Shown: positions 17,030 to 27,566, numbered from the stretch's first letter. The stretch is DNA of 64,000 nucleotides from Peptococcaceae bacterium BRH_c4a (GCA_000961585.1 LADN01000070.1:1-64000), one strand, 5' to 3'. Program-made: numbers and translations. Notes: generated by a model not told the origin, from the sequence alone.

Positions 17030-19450
17030 CTACGTCACCACCCTCCAACACTCCACTGAATACTGCCCCAGCCCCAGGGGTTCAGTTATGGCCTGAATCT
17101 CATATTTGGCATCCGCTATCCCGGCATCCGCATCCTCCAGTTGAATGCACTCACCCTCACGGAGAAATGGAACAAAGTCAAAGCTGGCGCTTGTCCGATG
17201 CCAGCTTTTAAGGTTCTTCTTTAATTCGTAATCCGCCCTGGATGCACACAAGGCGTTAGATGTAAGGTTGGTATCTGTTATTACCTCCGCCTTAACCCCT
17301 ATGCCCGTAGGAGGCGTGGCGGTGTTTGTGGGGCTATTTGGATTGTTGTCCTGGGCAGTCCCGGTATAAGTTGTGCCAGTGCCTGAATCAGAGTAGCCAA
17401 TAACCTTTAATAGGTTTTTTATTTTTGACCATTCGGGTTTATAGCTCCCGGCGACATAGAGCTTTCGGAATAAAGAGAAAGATGTGTTTTCCAAGATACC
17501 ATCTGCAGTAAATTTATATGTCGTATCCGCATCCACCGCCAGCGCAACTCCGCTGCTATACGCCGCCAAAATCTCCGCGTCCGTCCTGGCGCGGCTGGAG
17601 ATTCGGAGGTCGTCGATGAGGCCGTTTAGCTGCTCAATTCCATCCCTGTTGGCACCAATGTAAGCCACCGATGCAAAGCCATTTATAGCATCTATTGTCG
17701 CAGTCGCTTGCAGGATACCATCCAGGAACAACTTCGCTGTCGTTCCACTCCATGTAAGAGCAATATGATACCATGTGTTGGTACTAAGTGTCGGTCCAGT
17801 TAAGACAACATTTGTTGGATAATAAAATTGGAATCTCAATGCTGTACCGTAGGATTGTAGCCCAATCCACCCAGTACCAGATTTACACACACCAAAGATT
17901 TGGCGGTATCCACTGAGTGTATTAAATCTTACCCAGCACTCCACCATCCCCTCACTTGCATTCAACACCCCCGCCGTGGGGATGGTCAAGGTTTCGGGGG
18001 AACGGGAAACTGGTGCTGAAGTTGTTGCCATATAGGTTGTAGCATAGGCTTTTTGCTCCAATTGTGCGCCCCAAATCACTATAGACCCTGTAGCCGTATC
18101 CTCATATGTCCCGAATGTGCTAGTAATTGCTGGACAAATACGTATTATAGCGGTGGTTTGGTCAACATTTGTCACCATAATGGCTATTCGCCAATAACCA
18201 CCCATATCTTGAACTGTAGCGCTAACTGTACCAGTACTAGTGCGAAAAATGGTGGCCCCGGTATTCGTATTCAGCTGGACGTAAGCCTCGTATGCGGTTA
18301 CTCCGCCTGACCATAACCGTAGAGCAAATTCAGGAAACCGAGTAGTGATTGTGTCTTTTTTAACATATACGGAAAATTCCCAGGGTACGGCAGTCCCCGG
18401 AATAACTACAGACTGTTCAACCTCGCCGTAGGTAGTAGTGCTTGAATCCGTAAGTGTATCGGCTGTGGTTGCTCCGTCAGGCGAAACAGTAGCATTGGCT
18501 ATTACCGAAGCATTATTTTTATTCCATGCGGCATTATCGAACTGCTCAGAGTACAATAAAACATTCGTCGTCCCCTCCTCGACCATCACCGCCTGGTCGA
18601 ATTTGCCGGACTCGAAGCGGGGAACACCGGAGGCTACTTGGTTGCCATCCTGCTTGTAGGCAACAGAATTACGAGAGAAGGTTGGATCTTTGGTATGATC
18701 GTGTTTGGAAAAATTATAAGCCACCGGCTTATTAACCGGATCTATTATTGGCCTGAAAACCATATACCCTTCGGTGTCATAAAAAAGCTCATAACTCGGA
18801 ATAAGCGCCAACTCTTTTATTAAATCGGCATAGGTTTCTCCTGGTTCTTTTGTAATGGTGTAGGGAGTGGTCGTGGAACATGCGTCGAACCTGAATTTTG
18901 TTTCCCCGGCTGCCGTTAAAACCGCCCTTATGGCCGTTGCTACATTGGTCCCGGAGGGTATTTGATATGTTTCTGTCAGGGTGCCACCCAGGGTGCCATC
19001 CAGTAAAGACCACTTATCCAGTCCCTGTAGAGATACTGTTTTATCTGCCCCCCGGTGAAGGGCCTCCGGGTCTGTCAGTACAAATATCCCTTTCTGCCAC
19101 CACTCCTGCCCAGAAGCCGTCACTATTCCCCTGGAGAGGCGTAATTTTACTCCCATGTTTGTCAAGCTGCCGTTGGGGATAAATAGGCCAGAGGCGTTTA
19201 AGAATGTGGCGTTGAAGCTCCTCCGGCAGTCTTTTGATACATCACTGGAAATATTTCCGGATGTGGCGTACCCGGCATATTCGCCGGTGGCCACCGTTTC
19301 CGCCCAGTTTAGCCATTCGATCCTGACGAGAAAAGTTTTTTCCGGCGAAAGAAGTGCCTTCATTGTCTCGTCTGCTGGAAGATTGTTGAACTGATAAAAA
19401 TAGCGAATATCGGCAAAGTCTGATACCGTTTTTTTTGTAATGGTGGTCAA
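17030..19450 (-). CDS. Tail hub/baseplate protein with inserted carbohydrate-binding and LamG domains
   Basis: 806 aa. Residues about 1-245 and 650-806 read as one tail-hub-like unit: LVRIEWLNWAE, LQGLDKWSLLDGTLGG and YADLIKELALIPSYELFYD in the first part; FRKLYVAGSYKPEWSKI and LREGECIQLED in the second. Between them, about 285-475 form a beta-rich carbohydrate-binding-like domain (NVLLYSEQFDNAAWNK) and about 485-640 a concanavalin/LamG fold (WYHIALTWSGTTAKLFLDG). So a receptor-binding cassette appears to sit inside a hub protein. Adjacent fibre genes support a tail-tip location. The assignment of the hub halves is inference from position and pattern. Confidence 0.7.
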   Translation of the reverse strand: MTTITKKTVSDFADIRYFYQFNNLPADETMKALLSPEKTFLVRIEWLNWAETVATGEYAGYATSGNISSDVSKDCRRSFNATFLNASGLFIPNGSLTNMGVKLRLSRGIVTASGQEWWQKGIFVLTDPEALHRGADKTVSLQGLDKWSLLDGTLGGTLTETYQIPSGTNVATAIRAVLTAAGETKFRFDACSTTTPYTITKEPGETYADLIKELALIPSYELFYDTEGYMVFRPIIDPVNKPVAYNFSKHDHTKDPTFSRNSVAYKQDGNQVASGVPRFESGKFDQAVMVEEGTTNVLLYSEQFDNAAWNKNNASVIANATVSPDGATTADTLTDSSTTTYGEVEQSVVIPGTAVPWEFSVYVKKDTITTRFPEFALRLWSGGVTAYEAYVQLNTNTGATIFRTSTGTVSATVQDMGGYWRIAIMVTNVDQTTAIIRICPAITSTFGTYEDTATGSIVIWGAQLEQKAYATTYMATTSAPVSRSPETLTIPTAGVLNASEGMVECWVRFNTLSGYRQIFGVCKSGTGWIGLQSYGTALRFQFYYPTNVVLTGPTLSTNTWYHIALTWSGTTAKLFLDGILQATATIDAINGFASVAYIGANRDGIEQLNGLIDDLRISSRARTDAEILAAYSSGVALAVDADTTYKFTADGILENTSFSLFRKLYVAGSYKPEWSKIKNLLKVIGYSDSGTGTTYTGTAQDNNPNSPTNTATPPTGIGVKAEVITDTNLTSNALCASRADYELKKNLKSWHRTSASFDFVPFLREGECIQLEDADAGIADAKYEIQAITEPLGLGQYSVECWRVVT

Positions 19451-19514
19451 GAAAATACCCCCTTTCTGGGGTCTGGAGAAGTGTTTCTGTTAAAAGTATC
19501 GCACCCTGTTAGTT

Positions 19515-19727
19515 TTACAACTGGATTTCCTTCGGAGGTGCTTTTCTGTCAATTTCGTATTGCGCTAAAAGTTCGGACTCTCGTTTGCAGTTTTGGAGGT
19601 ACTGTTCCAAAGTTTGGCCTTCGGGTGGAGTTTTTCCCCACATGTACTCAAATGTATCTTCTTGTGTATCATCTGTAATAATAAATAGATAGTTAGTTGG
19701 GTTTTCATAAGCTTTTGTAATTAGCAT
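19515..19727 (-). CDS. Hypothetical small tail-region protein
   Basis: 70 aa, acidic, not recognised (NYLFIITDDTQEDTFEYMW). Lies between the hub and a fibre gene on the same strand. Confidence 0.5.
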   Translation of the reverse strand: MLITKAYENPTNYLFIITDDTQEDTFEYMWGKTPPEGQTLEQYLQNCKRESELLAQYEIDRKAPPKEIQL

Positions 19728-19745
19728 TTAAATATCCCTCCTCTA

Positions 19746-20729
19746 TTATAATATTAAAAAGTAACCTACGCTGTAGGTATAAGAAGTAGCGTCCGAATGG
19801 TTTATCCTAACACCCCATTCCCGGGGCAGGGCTGCTTTTGCAACCCCATTTATGTTTCCAGATGCTACAATATCACCAGGATATAGCATGTAAAAATATG
19901 CGCCTACCGCTGACACTACAGGAAATGCAACGTGCAACCACCAGGGATAACTACCGTTTTGCGGTATCGATGTAGACACAGTTAAAGATAAGCCGCCAGT
20001 ACCGCTGGATGCCGTAATATCCAAGCATACCAACACACCTTTATGATTATAATTTTGTTGCAGTGGAGAGTCTTGGCTTCCAATTCTCGCTGCACTTGCC
20101 AGTAATGTGCCTTTGATGTTGTTGCGCCAGCGGTCATAAGTAGAACCGTTGTATACAAGTAAACCGCTAGCATTACTATTTGCGCCAGCACTAGCGTCTA
20201 TAATTCCACTTAATCCCGCTTCCCGATACCATGATGGCCCCGTCGCAAAAAGCGAACTAATGCCCAATATTTGTTCGGCATCTGCAGGGTTACTACCCGC
20301 TGCAATTAAAGTCAGCCCTTGCAAATTTCCATCAGATTTTTTTCCACCAACATAAATTGTCTTATTCGGTACGGCACTTCCTGGGGTTTGCTCAAAGTTA
20401 CTCCCGGTTAGTTCAGTACGCAAACTACCGGTAGCCGAAGTCTGCAATGTGACTGCATCACCATCCTGCCGTGTGGCTGGAGTAGCATTATATTTGCCAG
20501 CAATCAATAGAGGGTTACCAGCAGCAGCTGCATCGTCGGCAGCTGCCCCGACCGCCACAGCATTACCGTTCGCATCCCCTTTCTGGAACACCCATAACCC
20601 TCCTGGAGTCAGAACGCAATTCCCAGTATGCATTAACCACTGCGCTATGTTAGAATCATATACTGCCGATGTCCTGTTGCCTTCGCCCGTTGTATTTAGC
20701 TCCTGAGAAAATGTGGACACCAATCTCAC
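19746..20729 (-). CDS. Putative tail fibre/receptor-binding protein
   Basis: 327 aa, rich in Gly, Ala, Ser and Asn, with many short beta-strand patterns (GGKKSDGNLQGLTLIAAG, LLVYNGSTYDRWRNN). The WRNNIKGTLLASAARIGSQDS stretch resembles phage tail fibres and appendage proteins. It has no chaperone or enzyme domain. Confidence 0.6.
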   Translation of the reverse strand: MRLVSTFSQELNTTGEGNRTSAVYDSNIAQWLMHTGNCVLTPGGLWVFQKGDANGNAVAVGAAADDAAAAGNPLLIAGKYNATPATRQDGDAVTLQTSATGSLRTELTGSNFEQTPGSAVPNKTIYVGGKKSDGNLQGLTLIAAGSNPADAEQILGISSLFATGPSWYREAGLSGIIDASAGANSNASGLLVYNGSTYDRWRNNIKGTLLASAARIGSQDSPLQQNYNHKGVLVCLDITASSGTGGLSLTVSTSIPQNGSYPWWLHVAFPVVSAVGAYFYMLYPGDIVASGNINGVAKAALPREWGVRINHSDATSYTYSVGYFLIL

Positions 20730-20756
20730 CTTCCTTTGATTAATATTTATCCAAAT

Positions 20757-22562
20757 CTATCCAATATCGCCAACCTCAACAAAATCAAACGAAACGCGCC
20801 GAACAAGGCCCAGGCGACCCAGAACCAATTCAAAGCTGAAATTATAAGTGTCCACCAAAAACTGTTCTCCAAATGGTGTCATAAAAATTAATGGCTTTTT
20901 TGTTGGAGCATCAAGTAAATTTCGAATCTTATTTAAGGCTGTTGGCATATCTACATCAACCATGATGTAACCTGAAAAACTTGAACGATAAGCCCTCTTT
21001 TTTCCATACCCCGCGGTCGGATAGTATTCACCGAAGGTCTTTTCGTCTGACCGATCTCGCTCAGAATCAAGGCCACCCCAGTCAGGACTGGCCTCTAACT
21101 CCACTCCCCTTCCTGTGTCCGGGTCAATAACCCAGAATGACGCAGGGGATGTGGGTGGCAAGTCATATTCCCCTATTGCATAGCTCACGCCACTTGAAGC
21201 TGTTTCAACCATGTCAAAGCTTACGGCCCTGTATCTGTCTCCAGGTAACTTGGGTTTGATTTTAAAATTTGACATGTCCACCTTAAATACATCACCAAAT
21301 GGAGACTTAAGCCACATACTTTTCTTGGCGGCTCCGTCAATAAACGTCCTTAAATTCTCTGCCTGCACCCGGGGTGATGCTCCACTTCCAGCACTGCTAT
21401 CTTCAATGAACCCAGCCTGGAAGCTGCCTTGATAATATCTCGCCTGGTCGTATGTTATGGATGGAAATGCCTCATCCACCCCCCATATTTCTTCCCGTTC
21501 CCTCTCTGATTGCATACGCCCCCACGCAGGATCGGCGTATAACCTGAATCCTGTATTGGTGTCCGGGTCCACAAGCCAATAATCACTAAGCGATGCCGTT
21601 ATCGTGACGGGGGTGGATTTACCTGATTCATCACCAACGGCAGATACTGCACTTACTGAATATGTTACCTGCAATCCAGAGGCAAATATCTTGGCCGAAT
21701 AACTGCCACCTACCACCCCCGAAGCCTCCAGCGTCCATGTCCCATCCGACTCCTGGCGATATACTTTATTTGAGGCTGCCGCTGGCTGCCCCGTTTGGGG
21801 AGTAGGGTTTGTAATGGTTAAAACAACCGATGCATTGCTGCTGTCTACTCCTGCGGTTGCTGTTGGTGTCGGTGGGAGGTTCATGTTTACCTTAAAATAC
21901 CTGTTGTCGGCATCACTATTAGTGTAAATGTCCCACGCCTGAACCTGTATCTTGTATGTTTTATTTCCGTCCAGATATCCTGTCGGCTGTTGTATGGATG
22001 TTCCGGTGCCCATGATAATTCCCGAATCCCATAATAATGCATCAGAGAAAGATTCCAACTGATCCCATGTCATGGCCTCAATCTGTGCCCATGTCAGCGC
22101 TTCGATATCGGGCCAAATGGTAGGGTCGGTTAACTTGTATTGAAATTTTGTCTGGGTATTTGACAGGGCATGTTGATATGTAGGAAGGGCGCTTATTTCG
22201 TCGAAATCGGCTGCCGGATAGGTTATGGTTGCTACCGGTAAATTGGCAGCCTTGAACACTGCCCATTCTGAAAAAGGAGATTCCTGGTTTATTGAATCTT
22301 TTGCCTTAATCCTCCACTTATACTCTTTGCCGGCGGTAAAAGTCCCGGACACAAAGGTGTGTTCGGCGTTTGGGGTTGCCACCCACCCGGTATTGCTTAT
22401 GACGGCGCCTTCTATAGTTTCGCCATATTCAATATATAGGGCCGACTGGGTATCTCCCGGGTCATTAAAGGTGTACGTAAAAGTGTTTGAGACTGAAGCA
22501 AGTATGGCCCCTCCGTTGGGGGGGGTTAGGTTTGAAGGAATTAATGGTGCAGAGTTTGGCAT
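20757..22562 (-). CDS. Tail protein with Fn3-like modules and a duplicated C-terminal domain
   Basis: 601 aa. The N-terminal 330 residues contain fibronectin-III-like modules (YKWRIKAKDSINQESPFSEW; YKIQVQAWD). The C-terminal half carries two copies of one domain: copy 1 from YWLVDPDTNTGFRL (about 333) with WLKSPFGDVFKVD, copy 2 from FWVIDPDTGRGVEL (about 473) with FMTPFGEQFLVD. Each ends in RAVSFDMVE or RRVSFDFVE. It is probably a distal tail component linking the tape-measure end to the fibres. Confidence 0.7.
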   Translation of the reverse strand: MPNSAPLIPSNLTPPNGGAILASVSNTFTYTFNDPGDTQSALYIEYGETIEGAVISNTGWVATPNAEHTFVSGTFTAGKEYKWRIKAKDSINQESPFSEWAVFKAANLPVATITYPAADFDEISALPTYQHALSNTQTKFQYKLTDPTIWPDIEALTWAQIEAMTWDQLESFSDALLWDSGIIMGTGTSIQQPTGYLDGNKTYKIQVQAWDIYTNSDADNRYFKVNMNLPPTPTATAGVDSSNASVVLTITNPTPQTGQPAAASNKVYRQESDGTWTLEASGVVGGSYSAKIFASGLQVTYSVSAVSAVGDESGKSTPVTITASLSDYWLVDPDTNTGFRLYADPAWGRMQSEREREEIWGVDEAFPSITYDQARYYQGSFQAGFIEDSSAGSGASPRVQAENLRTFIDGAAKKSMWLKSPFGDVFKVDMSNFKIKPKLPGDRYRAVSFDMVETASSGVSYAIGEYDLPPTSPASFWVIDPDTGRGVELEASPDWGGLDSERDRSDEKTFGEYYPTAGYGKKRAYRSSFSGYIMVDVDMPTALNKIRNLLDAPTKKPLIFMTPFGEQFLVDTYNFSFELVLGRLGLVRRVSFDFVEVGDIG

Positions 22563-22675
22563 CTTGTTGAGCCACCCCTTTCAATTCAGGGAAGGGAGAT
22601 AAGAGGATAAGGGTAAAAAAAGAAAAAAGTAAAGAAAGAAAGAGGAAGATTAAGGCGGGTTCTGTTTTGTATTAT

Positions 22676-25600
22676 TTAACCCGCCGCCGCATACTGCTCA
22701 AGGTTTCGGATAAGCCCGGATGCATCATAGACATGGGGGAGCTTTATGTCGCCCCATATCTGTACCCTGCGGTCATTAGTGATGCTGGACGGGGACTGCG
22801 CAGGGTTTATTTGGGGCATTCTCCATTGAGACTGAGACATATTTATGGTGGCTACCAATCTTTCCACCCCGGCAAAGCCGCCCAGTGCCCGGACCGTCTG
22901 TGCATTCAGCATATACTCGCCCCTGTGTATTCTGGCCATCTGATTGTACAATACGGGGCCGCCGACATCCAGTGACCGTGGGGCCACAGTATGTCCGCTG
23001 CTCAATAAACTGTCTCGGACGGCCCTAGTATAATCAGTCAGGCCATCTGAGCCGATGCGGGTACTGTTAAGGCCGGATTGTGTCGGGGTCGGTATGCTGC
23101 CGCCACTCCCGCCAATAGGAATTGCCGGTTGCTGTGCCTGCTGTAGTGATTTAACCTGATCATAGTAGTTCCGCCACTTAGTCAGGGCACCATCCAGTCC
23201 CAGCCTCAAAATTTCGTTCATGGCATCCTGGTTAATGCGCTCCGCATCCAGCATTCCTGCCCAGTGGCTTTCTAAGGTGGCTTTTTCGTTAGCCTGAGCC
23301 TCCCGGAAATCATCAAGTCGCTTATCCCACGCCTGCTGTTGTTGATTTTTCTCTTTCTGCTGGGCATCCCTCTCGGCATCCAGCTTGTCATCCCATGCCT
23401 TCCGGGCGGCCTCTATCTGCTTATCATAAGAATCGAGTTGCGTTTTTTGGATGTCCTGCTCCTGCTTGATTTGGGCATCCAGTTCCCGGCGGCGGGCATT
23501 TTTTCTGATATCAGCCTGTGTATCGGCCAGTGCCTTTTCTGCGCTTTCGAGATCCTTGCGGGCCTCCCGCAGGGCGGTTTCGTCGGCGATATATGTCCAT
23601 TGACCGTCTGCGCCCACGACACGGATTTTCTTGTCAGCCTCAATGTTGGCTATTTTTGTACGGGCTTCTTCAACGGCCTTTTGGCGGGAGAGCAGTTCTT
23701 CCTGCTCGTTCAGGAGATCGTTTTCTAATTCCAGGGCGTCAATTTCGGCCTGGATGGCCTTTATTTTGGCGTTAGATGTCTCTTCGTATGCGTCCTTGGT
23801 TGCCTTCAGGGAATTAATTTCCGTGTCTCGGGAGGACTCCAGGGAGCGTATACGGGCTTTTTGGGCTTCCTCCAGATCGTCAAGGGCTTTTTTCTTTTGC
23901 TGCTCCATGGTGTCGAGTGCGGATTTCTGGGACTTGGCCAGGGCATCCAGGGCGTTTTCTTTTTGGAGTTCGCGGGTGGAACGAATAAAGGTGCGGACCA
24001 TGTCGGCCTGGGCGTCTTTAGCCTGGACTGTATTATAATCCAACTCCAGATATGCATTGCCAAGTCGTCTTATGTTGCGTTCAATCTCATTAACAGGGCC
24101 ACGAAGTGCAGTCATGGCGGCGTTGTATTCTTTCGTTGTGGCAAGGCCCGCCCTGTGTTTTGCCTCCCAATCCGCCATTTGGATTTTTAGGCCAACATAA
24201 TTTTCCATTTGCTGTTTTTCTTCTTCGGACAAAACCGCTGATGCCGCCGCCCAATCTTCGGCGGTCACAATGCCCTTTTCCATGGCTCCGGTCAGGCCAT
24301 ATAATTGGACACGGCTCATAGTAGCCTCATTGTGAAGCATTTTTTGTTTTTCTGTATTAGCTGCCATGGCATCGTTGAGTAAGATATACTTCTGCCGGGC
24401 CTGTTCTAGTGTGGGTATTTTTTGGTTTTTGATGTAGAGGTCGAGGGTTTTTTCTTGGGTTGAAAAATCTCTTAATTTATCATCAGCCAATGATACGGCA
24501 TCGCTATAGTAAGTGAGAATACTGCGGGCCTCATTAACGGATTCTTTTAGGGGGTCGGTGAGGTCTGAGATTTTTGGTTTTTTGTCATCGTCCCCACCAC
24601 CAGGAACGTGCTCAATATTATTGACCCCCGCAAAAAGAGCGGAGCCGCGAAGTTCCAGAAGGTCTTTATGTGCCTTGGCTATAATCTTTTCTTGTTTTGT
24701 GACCTGCCTTTCGGTCTCACGGGCAACCTCGTTATTAAAAGACTGCATTCGTTCATTGGCTAGCTGGCGAGATTTTTCAGCCCAAAGCCTCTGCTTGTCA
24801 GCTAAGTTATTTAAACCGACACTATCGAGAAAGGAAGCCATTTTTTCCTTTGATGTAGCATCAAAATTCCATATATCAGTCCCAATGTCGGCGGCCTTTT
24901 TCTCCATAGCTAAGAAGCCTTTTATGGCGACCCCTTCCTTTTGGAGCGTTTCAATTCGCTTAACTGCGCCATCGATAACGGCCTGTGTTTGACTTTCCTG
25001 TGTCTTTATAGTATTTCGCAAGGCTGTGAATTCGGCATCACTTTTTGACTTAAGGGCATCTTTTTCGTCTTTTATGGCCTTATCTGTATATTGGGCAGCT
25101 TTTAGCCGTGCACTAGCCTCATTGCCCAGAGCTATTTCCAGTGCCTCTTCTACGGCGATCATGTCTTTCTTGACGGCCTGCGCCTCGGCCTCAGAAAGGT
25201 TTCCGGAGTCAGTCTTTTGTTTTAGGATTTCACGGTATTGGGCCATTTTGCCAAGAAAATCGGCTTCCTGTTGATATTGTTGGGCCTTTTGTTGGCTTAT
25301 TACCACGGAATCACGATTGGCCTGACTTAATTCAAGTTGTTTCTTTTCAGCTTCCCCGGCTTGATAGACTGCAAGGGCAATGGCACCAAGAAGGATCGTA
25401 AGCCCTCCGGTGGCTAAGGCGGTGGTTACCTTTAACCTGCTCATGGCCGCACTTGAAATGTTTGTCGCTGTGGCCAAGGACATTTGCCCGGAGGCAGCCA
25501 TAGCAGATGCCCCCGCCATCGTGGCCGTTGCTCCTGTTACTCCGCCCAATATCGGAAGGACACGGGAATATGTTCCAAATATCATCTTTCCGGCCAACAG

Positions 25601-26974
25601 AAAGGCTCCCAAACCAAGGCTTGCGTTTATTGCTGTAGCACTTACCTTATTAAGGCCCATGAACAATTGATTCAGAGTGTCTATCATCCCTTTAATAGCT
25701 GACCGTAGACCGGCATCCCCGGCCCCGGAAAAGGTATCTATAAGGGTAGCTTTCAGCATTTTGGCCTTCCTCTCGATAGTGTCGAGTTGCTGGGCGGCCA
25801 TTTGCATGGTAATGCCTTGGGAATTAACGCTTCTGGCGGTGTTTTTTACAATCTCATCAAACTGACCCATGAGAGCAGCCAATTTAGAATATTGGAATTT
25901 CCCAGAAGAAGCCTTTAGCATGGCATTGTTTAGGTCTTCCTGGCTTATTTTTGCGTCCTTCGTCGCCAATGATAGATCAAGAATGATATCGTATGCGCTC
26001 CGCAACTCTCCGTTGGTATTGCGCATTTTTACGCCGATTTTTTCAATGGTTTCTTCAACCGCCTTAGTGGGGGCAGACAGTTGAACAAAGACGGTCCGTA
26101 ACATCCGCCCGAGATTGCCGCCCTGGTTCTGGAGGCCTGTGGCTCTTACGGCTGATGCTCCCAAGCCCAGGAGTTGATCCATTTCAACTTTTGCGCCTTT
26201 GGCTGCACCACCAGCCTGCTGCAGGATTTGGATAAGATCGCTGGCCTGGGCCATCGATTCGTGAGAAAGTCGTGTTAAGCTGTCCATGAGTTTTCCGGAA
26301 AAAGCCAGTACTTCATTTGTACTTTTAAGTTCTTTGCCGTAAATACTTAAAGCGGCTTCATTGCCCCTGACCGCATCCTCTAATCGAACATTGTCAATTA
26401 CATTCAAAAGAATAGAATTATTGGTTAATCCCATAACGGTATTTACGTCTTTATACATACGGCCAAGCGATCTAGCGGAAGATAGTACTTCATCCACCGA
26501 GGCCCCATATTTTTGCATTAAATCAATGGCGTCTCGGCTTGTTTTGTTGTACAGTTCATGATCGTGATGTAGTTCGGGCAATACGGTTATAAGTCCCTTC
26601 ATGCCTTTTTCTACTTGAACTAATGCCTCACTTGCCACGTGCAATGCACCGAACACTGCTCCAGTAGTTAAATAAAAGTTTAAATGGTGGGCAAAGTAGT
26701 TATTAGAGAATACCTTATCCATGAAGGTTTTGTGCTGTTTGGCCCGGTTCTCAATATTGTCAAACATCCTTTTTGTGGCCTGTTCGGTTGTTAGTAAGTT
26801 CTGCCCGGAGTATGCGCCCATTGACATTTTTTTGAATTGGTTTTCAAGTTTTTGTCCAGATGCGCCCATTTGATTAACGAGTTGTTCCAGTTTCGTGGCA
26901 TTGGCCTGAACTGGATTCATATCGAAACTAAGAATGCCTAGAAGTTTATTCATGTCTTCGGACACGCAAACCAC
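22676..26974 (-). CDS. Tape measure protein
   Basis: 1,432 aa, the largest gene, in the standard place after the tail chaperones. The N-terminal helical region leads to a PhageMin_Tail-type domain (about 120-420), hydrophobic segments (about 440-540) and long coiled coils (about 560-1320) full of Glu/Lys/Gln repeats such as KAIQAEIDALELENDLL. At roughly 0.15 nm per residue this predicts a tail a little over 200 nm. The start may be the GTG at 26974 or the ATG seven codons later; neither has a strong ribosome-binding site. Confidence 0.92.
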   Translation of the reverse strand: MVCVSEDMNKLLGILSFDMNPVQANATKLEQLVNQMGASGQKLENQFKKMSMGAYSGQNLLTTEQATKRMFDNIENRAKQHKTFMDKVFSNNYFAHHLNFYLTTGAVFGALHVASEALVQVEKGMKGLITVLPELHHDHELYNKTSRDAIDLMQKYGASVDEVLSSARSLGRMYKDVNTVMGLTNNSILLNVIDNVRLEDAVRGNEAALSIYGKELKSTNEVLAFSGKLMDSLTRLSHESMAQASDLIQILQQAGGAAKGAKVEMDQLLGLGASAVRATGLQNQGGNLGRMLRTVFVQLSAPTKAVEETIEKIGVKMRNTNGELRSAYDIILDLSLATKDAKISQEDLNNAMLKASSGKFQYSKLAALMGQFDEIVKNTARSVNSQGITMQMAAQQLDTIERKAKMLKATLIDTFSGAGDAGLRSAIKGMIDTLNQLFMGLNKVSATAINASLGLGAFLLAGKMIFGTYSRVLPILGGVTGATATMAGASAMAASGQMSLATATNISSAAMSRLKVTTALATGGLTILLGAIALAVYQAGEAEKKQLELSQANRDSVVISQQKAQQYQQEADFLGKMAQYREILKQKTDSGNLSEAEAQAVKKDMIAVEEALEIALGNEASARLKAAQYTDKAIKDEKDALKSKSDAEFTALRNTIKTQESQTQAVIDGAVKRIETLQKEGVAIKGFLAMEKKAADIGTDIWNFDATSKEKMASFLDSVGLNNLADKQRLWAEKSRQLANERMQSFNNEVARETERQVTKQEKIIAKAHKDLLELRGSALFAGVNNIEHVPGGGDDDKKPKISDLTDPLKESVNEARSILTYYSDAVSLADDKLRDFSTQEKTLDLYIKNQKIPTLEQARQKYILLNDAMAANTEKQKMLHNEATMSRVQLYGLTGAMEKGIVTAEDWAAASAVLSEEEKQQMENYVGLKIQMADWEAKHRAGLATTKEYNAAMTALRGPVNEIERNIRRLGNAYLELDYNTVQAKDAQADMVRTFIRSTRELQKENALDALAKSQKSALDTMEQQKKKALDDLEEAQKARIRSLESSRDTEINSLKATKDAYEETSNAKIKAIQAEIDALELENDLLNEQEELLSRQKAVEEARTKIANIEADKKIRVVGADGQWTYIADETALREARKDLESAEKALADTQADIRKNARRRELDAQIKQEQDIQKTQLDSYDKQIEAARKAWDDKLDAERDAQQKEKNQQQQAWDKRLDDFREAQANEKATLESHWAGMLDAERINQDAMNEILRLGLDGALTKWRNYYDQVKSLQQAQQPAIPIGGSGGSIPTPTQSGLNSTRIGSDGLTDYTRAVRDSLLSSGHTVAPRSLDVGGPVLYNQMARIHRGEYMLNAQTVRALGGFAGVERLVATINMSQSQWRMPQINPAQSPSSITNDRRVQIWGDIKLPHVYDASGLIRNLEQYAAAG

Positions 26975-27046
26975 CCCGTTTCAATAAAAAAGCAACCGTG
27001 AAAGCGGTTGCCAATAATTATGTAAATCTATTGGTTGTGATTATTA

Positions 27047-27469
27047 CTAGAACGATAAGTAGGCTAGTAAGAAAAGTAAAATCGGAAGCGAGAAAAATAG
27101 CCATACCAATGGAGACAACTTGGTGCTCGGGGGATTGTTCTTATACCACCCGAACCCCTCTTTGCCCTGCTCAGCTTCCACGTTCTTCTGTAATGAGACA
27201 TTGTATTGCTCGGCATCATAGTATGCCTTATATGCTCCTATGCTACAATTTAAAGCAACCAGAATAAGATAAAATGTCGATGAATTGCTTTCTCTGTGCA
27301 CAATATTATTCATGTGGATGCTGTAAATGTTGACCGATGCAAAGACACCCACTCCGATATGTATAATCGCCATCAGCCAATTGCCCATGTATATTGATCC
27401 AACACCTGGTAACAAAAAATTTAATACCGCTGCAATGCCGGGATTTTTTTTCAATATGAACACCCCCAT
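27047..27469 (-). CDS. TM2-like membrane protein, possible moron gene
   Basis: 140 aa with about four hydrophobic segments. The N-terminal KNPGIAAVLNFLLPGVGSIYMGN is like TM2-domain proteins, and the C-terminus ends in LVWLFFSLPILLFLLAYLSF. It interrupts the tail operon between the chaperones and the tape measure and is preceded by a hairpin (27567-27592) and a possible minus-strand promoter (TTGTCA near 27530). This layout suggests an extra gene expressed from the prophage, for example for host surface change or superinfection exclusion; the role is not shown by sequence. Confidence 0.65.
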   Translation of the reverse strand: MGVFILKKNPGIAAVLNFLLPGVGSIYMGNWLMAIIHIGVGVFASVNIYSIHMNNIVHRESNSSTFYLILVALNCSIGAYKAYYDAEQYNVSLQKNVEAEQGKEGFGWYKNNPPSTKLSPLVWLFFSLPILLFLLAYLSF

Positions 27470-27566
27470 CTTTTTTAACTATTATAAATCAGGGGGTAAT
27501 AATATTCTACTTTTTGTGAAATATTTGTCTGACAATCATTATCATATAAAAACCTATGATAGCCAA

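Noticed and set aside
23339-24190. Long plus-strand frames opposite the tape measure gene
   Set aside because: They are antisense shadows of the coiled-coil region and have no start signals.
15208-26974. Diversity-generating retroelement acting on the tail fibres
   Set aside because: No reverse transcriptase gene and no template/variable repeat pair was seen in the window.
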